From Echinococcus granulosus (taxonomy: Eukaryota; Platyhelminthes; Cestoda; Cyclophyllidea; Taeniidae): a DNA stretch of 64,000 bases. The first letter of the stretch is position 1; every line of letters starts with the position of its first letter. Made by a program: the position numbers and the translations under genes. The notes below the pieces were generated by a model. That model worked only from the letters and a program-made list of their open reading frames with translations, made no database searches and was not told the DNA's origin. Positions 39,201 through 51,578 of this stretch are shown piece by piece. Location: contig NW_020170383.1 of NCBI RefSeq assembly GCF_000524195.1, forward strand, positions 514,858 to 578,857, given 5' to 3'.

Positions 39201-41189
39201 CGCTAGATCCCGATACTATATTTGCAGAAACATCAACCAATTAGTCCCAGCATGCCACAAAAGGTATTTTGCTATTAGACTTTACCAAACAAGGCCAATA
39301 ATTAAGTCTCATTCATTTCCAACTCTTAGCTTTCCTAGCTTTAAAAACTGGTTTCCATTGTTACTGACGGTAAGGTCAAAATACATCTGAACTAGGAGAG
39401 GAATCACGCATCACAATGATGTGTTCGTTAAGCCCCTGTGAAATGCGTCTTTGGGAAAACAATGGGAGTGTTTTCGCAAACGCTTCCCTTTCGTAATTCC
39501 ATTAATTGTCTACTCCTCTGCACTGCAAAATATAGAAAATCTTGATTAGTATCTCAGTGCCGGTACGCCAAATGTATCGCTAAACGAATCTTCACCTGAT
39601 GATCGAGTTAAATTGGCTGGGCAATTTTGGTTCAGATGATAATCAGGTAGTTTAGAAAGTCTAGTAATTCTCCCACTGATATTTTATTCCTCAGAGAGAC
39701 GCTAATCCCATAATGCGATTTCTCTGACAAATAAATGCATAATGCACACGCTTTGTAAAACTCCAAGTCCCCAAATGAGTCGGATATCCCGTGTTTTAAT
39801 TATGTGAATTGGTAAAACACCTACTAAAAAATGAAGGAACTCGCCATTTTGCATAGATATTGTACTCTAGAACATGCGAAATTAAAATTAGTAGCAAGAA
39901 CTTCTTAAAACGATTTGTTACCATTCTGCCTATTTCATTATAACAATGTTTGCTGCCTCGCCACCACGGTGTGTAATTAAAGGACTAAGCGATTCTTTTA
40001 AACTCCTTAAATGTCACACAAATTTCCCAACTGTGTATACATAGTTCCTCGAAATCTTGTTGACAGGAGGACGTATGCAACGGAAGCAAGCATTTTCAAC
40101 CTCTTTGTACTTCACACTATAGCAATTGGTGCGTTTTCTGTCCTCGTTAATTCACGGTTCATCGGCGTCCAAATTGATGTGGATATTCCAACTCTACGAC
40201 ACAGAGGGCGATGGCGTAATCGACAAGACCGAGATGCTGAAGGTAGTCCAGTCCATTTACGACCTGCTCGGCAAACACACAGACCCTCCCTACGAAGAGG
40301 CGTCGGTGAGGGAACACATGGAGTCCGTGTTCAACGTGAGTTCCGTGCTTTCTTGGCACATTTTCGTCCCTTTACAATCGACGCGGTTTGATTTGACAGT
40401 CTGTGCACTGTATTGATGAATGTGCGCCACTGGATGCAAATCTGTCGACAACTTAATAACAATAGTCCCTTTACTATTTCCAAAAGTACTGATAGTCTTG
40501 TATTGCTCTGGTGTGAAAAATCCTTACCTGTTTGTTAGCAGATACATTTCTTACCAAAATGCAGAAAAAACTTTCCGTCATTTCAAAGTTATTTCACATT
40601 AATAGCCGTATTTTTATTTCTGTTTTTGTAGAAACTGGATATAAATCAGGATGGTGTCATAAGTCGAGAAGAATTCTTAGAAGCTTGTCAAAATGTAAGC
40701 TGCCAACCATTCTTGAAGTCCACTTTGTTTTATGAACTCCACATATTACGTTTTTTAGAGCCCGCACTAAAATTTGATTATTCTATTACTAGTGTTTGAC
40801 ATAAGGGCATTCTTAAATTAATCTGAAGTAGTTTTAATTAGTTTCAAACGCTTTACGCCGCTGACTAGTTAAAGTTGCCTAGTTTTGAACAGTGCACTTG
40901 TAGGCGTTTTCACAAAGGCGCTCTCTCAGCCCAGCCGAACTTCGGCCTTACCCACAAAAGTAGCATGCGAGTAGTCTTTGTTGTTGGACGCACCTGTCGT
41001 TAAAAAGTAGTGACGACCATTCCAATGGGTAGGACTGCATTCGTTTACTTTTGCAGCTGAATGACTGCTCAGTATAAAAAGTCAAGCCTTTGACGATTTT
41101 CGGGAATCTTAACTGAGATTCTTTTTATGTTCCACCTACAGGATCCCAACATTTCGGACGCTCTTGGGTGTTTACACACGACCATTTAA
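30206..41189 (+). CDS. KCNIP: KChIP-like neuronal calcium sensor (Kv channel-interacting protein family)
   Basis: A cytoplasmic EF-hand protein of the neuronal calcium sensor family. Relatives bind the N-terminus of A-type (Kv4) potassium channels and tune gating and surface delivery. Exons: 30206-30209 (only ATG plus G), 36659-36783, 38234-38303, 39067-39137, 40123-40335, 40632-40694 and 41142-41189. All are GT..AG and phases match, about 197 aa. Landmarks: FSRRELQIIYRGFKE and DCPSGYLTED (degenerate EF1 with Cys-Pro), NMYAHFVFRTFANSNQG (EF2 region), DTEGDGVIDKTE (EF3 loop, residues 116-127) and DINQDGVISREE (EF4 loop, 164-175). The C-terminus SDALGCLHTTI parallels the short tail of KChIPs. 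EF3 and EF4 keep all calcium ligands; EF2 has Ala at position 1 and Gln at 12, so it probably does not bind. The N-terminus MDADFDAIE lacks a myristoylation signal. The N-terminal model is less certain than the core. Confidence 0.92.
33632..33642 (+). repeat. Poly-G run (11 G)
   Basis: Uninterrupted homopolymer within intron 1 of the KChIP-like gene. Confidence 0.85.
35704..35744 (+). promoter_or_regulatory. Paired inverted CCAAT boxes (possible internal promoter)
   Basis: The 12-mer TTCCTATTGGCT occurs twice, at 35704-35715 and 35733-35744, 29 bp apart. ATTGG is the reverse of CCAAT, the NF-Y core. Paired sites about three helical turns apart are common in promoters. They lie 60-100 bp upstream of an ATG that opens a phase-compatible alternative first exon. 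Confidence 0.45.
35805..35922 (+). CDS. KCNIP: Candidate alternative first exon of the KChIP-like gene
   Basis: An ATG opens 39 codons, MHCGHNQCQGSTPFSEDLAM then PFAIRRGFKAALSRWTDRT, followed by a donor (ACTA|GTAAAA) in phase 1. That is exactly the phase needed to join the common exon at 36659 (AC GCT GAT). The product would be about 235 aa instead of 197. The early Cys residues recall the palmitoylated Cys-containing N-termini of some vertebrate KChIP isoforms, whose genes also use several first exons. The donor is weak. The minus strand is open here too. Confidence 0.4.
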
Positions 41190-41858
41190 CGTGTCTCCCT
41201 TCAAATTAGGGGGAGCTGAAGTACATGAACCGCATCAACGTGTATATGCATTAATTATAAATCCATAAGGTTTATATGTGCCGTTCAGTAGTCGCTCTAC
41301 CCGCCTTCAAATATTTGTTCATGATCTCTTGTGCCAACGTGCACTCTGACACATTTATTTTATTAAACCAAAGCATTCCACGGTACTAAGTGCGTAGTCA
41401 TTACTTTATCCTATTAGAGTCTTGAATATTTTACCTGAGTTTATTTAAATCCCCTTCCTCTCTCCATTCCTTGAAGAATCAGTCATACTCCAAGTGAAAG
41501 AATTTGCCACTTTTTACAAACCATGACCAAATCGAATTCGCGACTGTGATAAGGTCACCACTCATATGGTCAGGTTCTTGAGTGTGTGATATGTTTGAAA
41601 CGGCATCTTTGTCAGGATATCGTAAATTCGTCTACCCTTATGATAAAAATATTAGCGGTTTTACGAGGTTGTTGGCAGGTGAGAATTAATGGTTAAAACC
41701 TCGGGTTCATGTCATATGTCCGCGGTTTAAAGGCTTATACCTGTCATGGCTCCACTTGAAGGGAGTGACAGCAAAGTTAATGTCCTGTTATTCGAATAAA
41801 GTGCAAAGTGACTTGTGCATTATAAAAATTGAGTCAATTTTCAAAAAAGACTTCAGTT
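41190..41858. other. 3' flank of the KChIP-like gene
   Basis: Likely 3' UTR and spacer. The first clear AATAAA on the plus strand is at 41795-41800, about 600 nt after the stop. Confidence 0.45.
41795..41800 (+). terminator. Possible poly(A) signal of the KChIP-like gene
   Basis: AATAAA about 600 nt downstream of the stop codon; no closer canonical hexamer was noticed. Confidence 0.35.
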
Positions 41859-42392
41859 TTACTCCAAGCATTCCCTTTTGAACGTAACATTAAGTGATTT
41901 GAATAGGCACTCAACCGAAATCGTGCATTTTACCCGAATTTTGCATAAATGCAGTTGTAGAATTGTTTTGAAGCTCGCGTGAGCCTGCAGGGCTTTAACG
42001 GAGCGATAAATCAAGTAATCGTGTCCATCGTCCTTGGTCCCATAAATAACCGATCGACAGCAAGAGTACCAGAATTTTACGTTAATTTGTATTGTAAGAA
42101 TTGACAAATACCGATGACAATTTATAATAGCACAAACAAATGACTTCATAGCCATTTGACCTCTTGTATTTTTAAATAATGCATCCCGGAAATTGCCTCG
42201 AGAGTATATGGAACCTCTTCCTGAGTCTTCCTCTAAGTCGTATAGAAGGGGATTGATTGTTACAGAGCAGAAGGACTGAGTGGCTGCATGGCGTGACCAG
42301 AGAGGTATGTCGCCTAGCGAAGTATAACCTACCAGAATGGGTCCTTGTGGTCGAATGTACACAAAAACGTAAGTATGGGTTGGCGAACTCAA
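41859..42392 (-). CDS. Long unrecognised ORF
   Basis: A 177-codon open frame, unusually long for this AT-rich sequence outside the recognised genes. The start codon is in doubt. The amino-terminal two-fifths is GC-richer and protein-like (ILVGYTSLGDIPLWSR, SVTINPLLYDLEEDSG). The remainder is AT-rich and looks less coding, so the true exon may be only about 42180-42360. A shorter plus-strand frame overlaps (KLPREYMEPLPESSSKSYRR). No family recognised. Confidence 0.3.
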   Translation of the reverse strand: MSSPTHTYVFVYIRPQGPILVGYTSLGDIPLWSRHAATQSFCSVTINPLLYDLEEDSGRGSIYSRGNFRDALFKNTRGQMAMKSFVCAIINCHRYLSILTIQINVKFWYSCCRSVIYGTKDDGHDYLIYRSVKALQAHASFKTILQLHLCKIRVKCTISVECLFKSLNVTFKRECLE

Positions 42393-43192
42393 ACTATTGT
42401 TGAGATTTTGGGGAAAAAGTTGGCAATGTTATTTTGACTTCTTTATTATGCAAAAATTTTCTACAATTAGGGGCCGTTATTCCACCTTTTAGAATGAATG
42501 TTAGAGGTATGTCATCACATTTTTCATTGAGGGAACGCGCCTGATTCGAAATTTTAACGCCTTCAGTTCTAAGGAGGGACTGGTTACAAAAATGGACTTA
42601 TTTATCTTGACAAGATCACACCTTTCGTTTGCTTTGTTTCGCCTTACTTTACGGAGCTAACAAGCGTGCTTCCACCCATTTCGTTGGTTTTAGGTGGCCA
42701 GAATATCAGGTAACAAAAGTAATGATAAATAACTGCCGTTTCAAGAGCAAAAGACCATTGTTTTGAATACATTTGGCCGTTGAGTTGAAAGGAGCCAATG
42801 TATAAAATGTATAAAGGTAAAGTCTCCTTGATGTATTTTACAAGAGTATTGAAAACCGAAGCCTTTATGGAATATAAGCAGTTACTGCTCAAAACGGTTT
42901 ATAATTTACAATGATAAAAAATTAAAATCAACTAGTTGTTTGTCATCGTAGCAGCCAACAGCCACTCCCAATTTCAAAGAAAACTTTATCGCCAGGTGAA
43001 TTAAACGGCATGTAATGGAGTGAAGCAATGGTTCCTTGTATTATACTCAATCGTTAATCGAAGGGAAACTCAATCTGCCGAAGGTACTATCAACTCCCCT
43101 CCATTCAGACTTTGCGTGTGGAGCTTTGCTTCACAAGCATCCTTAGGCTATCAGTGATTACTACCGATTGTTTCTTCATGTTTTCCCCTCAG

Positions 43193-43329
43193 ACTATAGT
43201 CTCTACCTTTACCGCTTCAAAAAGGGGAGAACCAGTACCAACCATCAGCATCAGGAATTTCGCCTCGCAAAATTTTTTCGAACACCGCGTTAGTCGGATC
43301 GTGGTGTCGTACGGTGATGGGCGGGTCCG
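43193..43329 (+). CDS. Candidate internal exon, unrecognised protein
   Basis: A strong acceptor (TTTTCCCCTCAG), 45 codons including VSTFTASKRGEPVPTISIRN and VSRIVVSYGDGRVR, and a donor (CCG|GTGAAA). It is GC-richer than its flanks. No adjoining exon was identified and the family is unknown. Confidence 0.3.
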
Positions 43330-44239
43330 GTGAAACTATGCAGTTAATTTGTTTAATTGTTCAACTTTGTAAGCCTTTGCATTTGAATGACCTATTTGAT
43401 AAGTTGTATTGTGTCGGGAATCGAAAAAAATAGTAAAATCAGGCATACCGTCATAAATTTGCGAATCTTGCGTGTGATGGGTACCTATATGGAGGTAATT
43501 ATTAAAGTTATGTATCAATAACAAAGTAGAGTGGTCTTTAAAAAATGTTGGTTGATAAGGTCTAAATTGTGTGTTCGCATAATTATGACATTTATGTGAC
43601 TAGTTTACTACTGCCATACTGAATCAACCAGTTACACACATACTGTCCTTATTTTGGCGTAAATGAAACCTTATTTTCTTTAATATCAGCTTGTTACCTA
43701 GGCAAGTACGCATTTAAAATTGATGATGAGAAGTACTTATTCCATCAAGATGACAGAATCCGGAAATCAAAAAATTGCAGCTCGCTGAGACTCTCTTGGA
43801 GACGATTTAAGACACAATACTCGGGCTGATTATGAATTTTCAACTTACGAAAGGGTATAAGGCTGCTGCCATGGCTCGGAGATTAGGCCACCCGGCGGAG
43901 GTACAGTGGTAGAGCCTTTCAGTGGCTCGTTACCGAAACCAAGAATTAACGTTTTACAATATTGAAGGATTTTCTTTGCATCTAAATATCAAATGAATAC
44001 ATGCAAAAGGCAACTACGTTACATGTTTTAATTTTTTCGAGAAGTGTTGATAGTTTTTAAATGATTGCGGTTTTAATAAGTTCTCTTTTCTTAGTCGTTC
44101 ATTTAAAATGTATAATATGGAAAATTAAAAACTCAATACATTTTTATTCAAAGTTTCAAAAATGTTGTTTTTGTTTCGCCGAATGCCGCCACCGAACAGT
44201 AAAACGAATAATAAATTTATAGCGATAATAACTTGAATG

Positions 44240-44379
44240 CTAAATAAATGCCATTAGCACTTTTCTGTCTCTTAATTCTAAAAGAAAATCCCCTAAATCT
44301 GATACTTTTGCCTCCTCGAAGAAGTAAACGCCTGTAAAATGATGCAGTTCACCGCATTGCGGCTGGAATTCGTGAGCGA
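44240..44379 (-). CDS. Candidate terminal exon, strand uncertain
   Basis: On the minus strand a good acceptor (GGCGTTCTCGCAG) opens 45 codons (VAHEFQPQCGELHHFTGVYF.., ..LLELRDRKVLMAFI) to a stop. A reverse-strand AATAAA lies about 90 nt further on (44143-44148). On the plus strand the same DNA reads MMQFTALRLEFVSDCENANE and then a GTGACG donor. The minus reading is favoured by its acceptor, stop and poly(A) signal together. Neither reading matches a family I recognise. Confidence 0.3.
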
Positions 44380-44439
44380 CTGCGAGAACGCCAACGAGGT
44401 GACGACTGCCAATGCAACCCGTGCGACACCGAAGCACGT

Positions 44440-47400
44440 AACTGACCTTCCTTCACTGTTTTAATGTTAATTGACTGCAGGAAATTATGTGACGAAAGTA
44501 AACGTTGCATAAAATGCTTTGGCTATATTTAATATCTGGTTGAAGTATGAATTGGTGCAAGTTGAGCCACAAATTCGGCATGCAATGTACAAGTCGACAT
44601 CTCGCATGAGATAGGGCGCTGCCACTTAACCACAGATACTTTATCTGATAGATTAAAGTCTAACATCTATCGTCCTCCTGGCCGTACAGTGCTCTCACGT
44701 ATAATACAATGATATGTGGTCATTTTCTATGAAGGCTTTGATATTTTCGGCAAACTTCATTATGCAAGCTTTTCCACCCGATCAAGGGGAAGGGCTCACA
44801 CCTTTCACGAAGAACACTTCGAAGCCAGCGTTACCCTAACCGAGAGAAAAACGTCATATTGTATTTAATCATAAGACCGTGTATTTAAAAAATGTCGTCT
44901 TAGCTATTAAAGCTACAAAATGTGTCTCATCAATTTTTAAGAGAACTTGACATTTTAGCCTTGAATTTAAGATATTAGCAAACTTTAGATTAATAATATT
45001 TTTCTTCTAGTAAAGTTTAAATAAATTCAAGTAACCATAATGTGCCTACTTGAAAGGACATTTGTCTTGACAGGGGAGTTGATCAAACATCTGGCTTGGT
45101 GCGAATAACGACGACGTTTCGGACACCACCTACCTTGCCCTGACTGAACCGACAAGTGCCATTAACTGAGGTCCGAATGGTTCTGGCAATACTTGGATGT
45201 CTACATGAAGGCTGTCTTCCTCTGAAAAATTTGTCTCAAGATCATAACTTTGCCCTGAAGAATCGGCAGTGTTTTAGGTTTATTTCTCGCCCATCAAATG
45301 AGTTAGGACTTCAAAATTCGTAAAGTATCCCAAATTTTAGCCTGATCTTGACATTATTTTCCACTTCGAAGGGATTTTTGACTGATTTAATGCAGTGCCA
45401 TGTGAAGAACAACCCGTAGACATGATTCGCATACTTAGCAATGCATATAACATACACTTATCCACGCCTTGTGGATGCACATCACTTCCTTAAAAAGTTT
45501 GGCTTCACATATATTCAATGAAACAGCACATTCAATCATAGCCTCCTGTATCTGTCCTAACATTTACTGCTTTACTCAATATCTACTGAAGTTGGAATGT
45601 TAACACCTAAATATAGTGCAGTTACAAAGGTTCTTGTATTGAATCTCATGTTTCATGCAGATAGTTGCACCATTACCTAACCAAAATGTCAATGAATTAT
45701 AAATGAATTACAACCTGACGTTTTCAATAAATATCTTAAAACTTGTCCTCGGTGATAATTAATAACTTCAGAAAACGGCGCTCTACCAGGTGAAAGAGAG
45801 CTCCTTATTGGCATGCTAACGCATCACATTAACTTCCATTAAATATGTTGCTATTCCTGAGGACAACGGGTACACACGTCAATTTAACGCTCCCAAAATC
45901 TTTCTTCGAAACAAAAAAAATCTTCCAGAAAATTGACCGTACTTTCCCTTCTAGAACAAACATCCTAAACACGAAGGGGATTAAACCTGAGTAATTTTAA
46001 TCGCAGGTTTCAAGCAGCTCATCAGGTGTATTGGCATGCTATAAAAGCGGATGCCGAGTGGACGTTGTTCCCTTTAAGGAGAACCATGTATTGCCCTTTG
46101 GGCTCCAACACGCATCAATTTCAGATTATCTTTCACGTACACTAAAAATTCATCTGTGGATTGCAACTGAACGCAATGATGAGACCCTTTAATGTATTAA
46201 GACTGTAATTTCTAGAAATTAAGGCATTGGCTGTGATTTAGCCCTACAGCAAAGAAGACGTTTGTAATTTTCTTGAATATTTTCTTTTTGTTGAAAGGTA
46301 TGTTTATTTATGTCCAGATTATGACATGATCTGGTCTAAACACCTCGGGTAAATAATAATTAATGCTACATTGAGTTGCAAAACATATTGTTTTATTTAT
46401 AGAGCAGTGCACGTTCGTCTTCTTGGACCTTTGGTGTTCTAATAAGTAATAGCATGATGGAATTGCGTACCTTAGCTAAAAATGGTGAGACTCTGTTTTG
46501 TCCTTCTTGAGCCATTCCATTCAGGCATTTATTTCTTTTTTCTTATAAAACTGAAAATAAGCTCTTAGTGCTCGTGGATGCTTGGTCCGCGTCTAACACA
46601 GTAGGCGCTTTACTAATGCAATTAAGTAGAGGGAATGTTATAATTGGAGTTATTGCGGCGATAATTTTGTAGGGAATTAAATCTCGATCATTGCACTAAA
46701 TCTAAGTGCCATACTTCTACGGTTCCATTGATATCTCTGGCTAATAAAGTCGAATTTATTTAAGAAGAATTGAATGTTGCAGCGATGAGTAGGGTGATAC
46801 ATTTGATTGTTTGGACAGATTTTAGCCCTTATTAACACAAATTCCTTGCATAAAATTAAGCCGCGCAGCAAATTTTTCGGGCTCTAAACATCAACTCTCA
46901 GAATTACACTTCTGTGGGTGAACATACCCACCAGTTGATTAAGCCTGCGTTTGGTGAAGATCTTGCCTCTCCATTTTAGACCATTAAATGGAATGCAACC
47001 ACTTTGCGTCAAAAGCTGCTTTTTAAAAGGAACTCGCTTTCAAAATTCCATGCTCTTCAGAAATAAAACTCATTTTTCGCTAATCCAAGGATGTCCCGGA
47101 GTTGTCATGATTTTAGTTATTTCTGTTCTTCATGCTCTTTATTTATTTCAGCGAAGCTCTCAAACATACCCCTTAAAGTCACCTTTATACACTTGCCATA
47201 AATTATGAGGTAAAAAACAAAGGACAGTACCCTTTTTATAGATGAGCCAGCTTTTAGGGTCTCACCGTGCTTGCCCAACAAGCGCCTAATTAATTGGTTG
47301 GTGCTTGCACAGTATCTAAGTGTCATTAAGCTAGGAAAGCATGTTGATAGTACTTGAACCAGGATTTGCACGTCTGCACACCTAACCTCCGTGGGTTACG

Positions 47401-49560
47401 GTTTACACTAAAAAAGACGTTCATTTATTTGCTTAATGGCAAAAGTGAGGACTTGTGTTAAAGCTTGAATGTGTAAAATTGAATGTGGTGGATGTCTGGA
47501 TGGTTGTTTGTTGGCGTTGCAATTCGCAACCTCAAATACACAACTTCAAAGAAAATCGCTGTATGTAACGTTAACACCTAGAAATTGCCTGCCACCCATA
47601 CAGTTGCATGTCGTGTCCTTATCCATAATAAGAAATTTCGTTAATTTTATTTTGCACTTCCTATGGATAAAAAAACTGATGCTAAATTTTTCCCCTTTGC
47701 AAGTCGTCAAGACTTAAATCACTGGTTGAACTAACTAACATTCCTATAGAGTTTTCACCTAAGTTTCCTTAATAACCAAAGTGCTTTTGGCAAGAGTTTT
47801 CCTAAATTCAAACTCCCCATTGATGTGTGAACCATTCGCCAACCAACACCGCAACAATACATTTCTTGTAAATCTTTTTCATTTTAACTTAACGCCAGGG
47901 TTCAATAAATTATTCATTCTGACTTATAAGTTTATGTCGGGATTAGAAGTGTAGCCGGTGACAGCCAAACCCAATTAACATGTAGAAATTTGGGGTTCGC
48001 GGAAAGTTGTGCCTACAGTCCGTGCAATTTAATTATCACTGGTAATATTTCAATGGGGACACTTTACATACATCTTTTTCCGCGAAATTTAATTAATGTC
48101 ACTGAAGTCGTGGTACCACCTCCAAACTCAAAATCCAACAGAACGTTGTCATAGAGATAAGAGGAGCACACCAAACTGTTATAGGCCGATTAAGAAGTAT
48201 AAATATGCTAAAACCACCACTGCATCGAAGAGTTTCAGGACCAGACGAGAAGTCGCCCATCTACAATCTTGAAGACATTGCAGCACTTGTTAGTTGAATG
48301 AAGTGGTGTGTAAAGTCAGCAAATCCAACCTGCGACTTTCTTATTACAAGTTTGGTGCAGTGGGATAATCTATGTAGATCTTGAAAAATCTGCTAATTCA
48401 TGCAACGGAAATCATTACAGAGCACACAAAAGGGTGCTGCTTATGACGCATTGGACGACAAGATACCCTTTCCTCATGCAATCATCTTAGCTATTATGTT
48501 TTTTTTTTTCACTTAATTGCCTCAAATCTACCATTTTATCTCAGGCTGTGGTTTACAACAGACGAATTTAGGTAATTTTATCGCATTGCTTATATTCGCG
48601 TCGTACCTTTACCTATCGTTAGACTATCTCACAGTGTTGAACAAGGTAGATATTTTGAATGTGGCTTACGCAATAATGTAGGTAGAATACATTTCTGGCA
48701 AGTTACGGACTATGAAATTGATTTTTTCAGGGTTCACCGTCTCCATTTTACAAGTGATTCTTCTTGAACCCTAGGATAGTTGGGACAAAACGGCAAAATA
48801 TGTTGATATCTACCAAAATGAAATGAATGCATTTTTTTAGCAGTAAGCGATTCCGTCTGTTTGTTTTGGACTATGTATGGGGGAACTAGATGAATAATAG
48901 CTTGAAGACGTCTTATTTCCATTGCTCGAATAAGGAAAGATCGCAACTAATGCGGATGGCTACAAATGACGCACACCTTTGAAGGCATTGGTGCAGCAAC
49001 CAAGTTTGTGTAAAACAAATGGTCGGTTAAATTTGGTTACATAGCTATAAATTTAGCAAACGTATATTCCAATTGAATCCTGGATTCTCCTCCAAAAACG
49101 GGTACTTTGATGAATAATAGGTCGATCTTACCTACAATATTATTTGTGTTGTCCCATTTCGTCATTAGATGAAACAGTTACTTTAATGAAGAGTAAAGTG
49201 TGCATTGAACACTCACATCCCGATTCATTCTTTTCAGAAATTTTTAGAATGGCAACCGCCAGTACTTGGTCGCGAATTAACATGCAAATGAAATCTGGCA
49301 TTTGGCTTCGAAGACAGTCAGTATTATTTCAGGTTCTTTTGTTGTATTTTGTGCGAAATTGGCCAATTCCATGGTTAAGATGTCAGACAGTCCAATCACT
49401 TTTAAGTAAAGTTACTCGTTTCTTTGGTCTTAAAAGTCTGGTTAAATCTCAGACCCAACTTAACTATCAAGACCACTGACGAAAGGCACCGAAATGCACA
49501 ATACCGTATTTAGTTTGTCTTTAGGCTTTGTCGTTTAATGCTGCATTCCATCATTTTTAG
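44440..49560. other. About 5 kb without a recognised gene
   Basis: AT-rich, with only short unsupported frames on both strands. No RNA gene, transposase or long repeat was seen. Confidence 0.45.
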
Positions 49561-49958
49561 TACATACTCTTTACGCCGCAGCATCACATGAAGAAGTCAC
49601 GCCTGTTGACATCGTTACCGATGCTGATAATGGTGATGAAGCGTTCCGCCCACGCACATGGAGCGCGTGCGACTGGAGCACACGGCACCCACGATGTGCG
49701 TCTCTAACCTTAACCCGAGGTGATGACGATGAATCAGGCAAGACGTGGCACGACAGCACTTTGCTACGCACTGATAAACTTATGCCAGGAATATTTATTA
49801 CATTTAAGGCAAAGCAAATTCCTTCAAAATGTGCTTCTAAAGTTCGCTCATTTCAAAGTGACTCGGTCATTGAAAGGCGTCTTGTATTTTTAATTGTTCA
49901 AGGTTATGCGGTTTTGTATGGGGAATATGGACAAGGTTATGTGAACTACTCTTCTTGA
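49561..49958 (+). CDS. Open plus-strand segment, unrecognised protein
   Basis: After an acceptor (CATTTTTAG) the frame stays open for 131 codons to a stop. The first 75 are GC-rich and protein-like (LYAAASHEEVTPVDIVTDAD, TWSACDWSTRHPRCASLTLT, RGDDDESGKTWHDSTLLR). The last part is AT-rich and may be read-through. No ATG begins it, so it would be an internal or terminal exon. The family is not recognised. Confidence 0.35.
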
Positions 49959-51470
49959 GAGTTGGAGCAACATCCACACGTGGACATTTTTTTCCACCTT
50001 CGAACCGCACATATGTCAGTGGTATAACGTTCGGTAATCTAAAGAGGAACTTATGCTTTACTCATCTCCAGTATATCATAATGAATAACTTTACGCCGGA
50101 AAAAGTGCATCCTTGTCATGTAACTCATGGCCTCTTTGCACTACTCGTCACCATGATGTGTTGGAATTTAATGCTGATGCAGAACCATAACTGAGTGAAA
50201 TAGGAGGTAAGGATATTAGGTCAAACTAATGCTATCTGGGAAGCGCTTGGATAATTATCATTTCGTAATTACCTAATAATAAGGAAATATCTATCTTGAA
50301 GAACTACTTCACTTTGGCTTACCTCATTAAACGGTTGTCATATCCTGGACATGTGGTTTGTTGTCGAACATAATCCACAAGATATCCAGGATCTATTCTT
50401 TGTTTGAAAACCTTCCAACGCAAGGTTCTGACCTCGTGATTTCATTGTTTTTTAGAAAGTATTACCTCTATTACTGAATGTCTCAACCTACCTATGTAGC
50501 AGACAAGGGAATGAAAATATGATTTAATTTTTTTTTCACATCGACACGGTAATTTTACCAACCACACCACTAACCTCGTCACCTTAAAGGCAAGTAGCTG
50601 AATAGTCAAATTCAGTTATCACCAACCCAATGACATAGAAATAGGCGCATTCTGCACTATTGACTTCAGCATTACAAAGTGGTAACAACAATGACACGAC
50701 CTTTACAATGATTAAGAGTGGGTTCATCCAAATACCATGACACATGTTCTTTACCCATTTCCCATTTAAGCACATATCATGCATGAGGAATCAACACCAT
50801 TCAATAGTGGTGGAATGAACGCGCTTGAATTCGGGTTACTCCACAAATGGATCGTATTTCTTTGTATTCTCGCCACAAGACTTCGTTGAATTAATGGATT
50901 AGACCATTGGTAGTGTCTGCTTTGTTTTTTAAAGAAGATCATTTTTATTCATCAAAGAAAACATTGCTATAACTGATAGCTGGATCAACATTGAGGCTTT
51001 CCTTATTAACTTTGAGGTCGCAATTATTATAAAGTAATAAGAATATTATAATTCCCAGAGCAGCCTCGTGCAAGTTTCGGATATTGTACGAGCTGCCGAA
51101 CTCTTTGTTTCAAACACTTTTGGCACGAAAGAGGTCAATACCCAAATTCCGTTATCCATGGTAAGTTACCCTTGGTTGTGCAATTCCGCCAGTTTTGTTT
51201 TCATTTTAAACCATTGATTACGGTCACTGAATTTGTGGTGCATCCAACGTGCTTCGCTATGAAGTCGGTGTAAATATTTTTTTGTGTTTACAGATAAGAG
51301 ACCACTACTTGGCTAGGTGATACCAACTACCCGAAGTGCATAGTTTCACATTTCTCTCATTTGTATTGTGCCTTTTTGCCATGTATAGAAGTGCAATAAA
51401 TTCAACCCGTGGTTAAAGCCATTGGCGGTTTGAGCTAGGTGAAAAGGCGGCATTGAGGTAAACAGTGCAG
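49959..51470. other. Spacer without recognised gene
   Basis: AT-rich; nothing beyond short frames. Confidence 0.4.
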
Positions 51471-51578
51471 CGAGAACGCGATGATTTGCTGATTGAGGCC
51501 CCAGCGCGGGAGCACGCAGTTGCTGGCATTCGCATCTGTGAAGGCGACACAACCGAGCAGCGAACGCGGTGTGAGGTG
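51471..51578 (+). CDS. Candidate internal exon, unrecognised protein
   Basis: 36 codons lie between acceptor GTGCAG and the strong donor GTG|GTGAGT. They read RERDDLLIEAPAREHAVAGI, then RICEGDTTEQRTRCEV. The minus strand is also open with a good acceptor at 51535 (GTCGCCTTCACAG, NASNCVLPRWGLNQQ). The donor quality and charged, Cys-paired composition favour plus. The family is unknown. Confidence 0.3.

Noticed and set aside
43890..43940. CAGTGGTAGAGC resembling a tRNA A box
   Set aside because: No B box or acceptor stem follows at the right distance.
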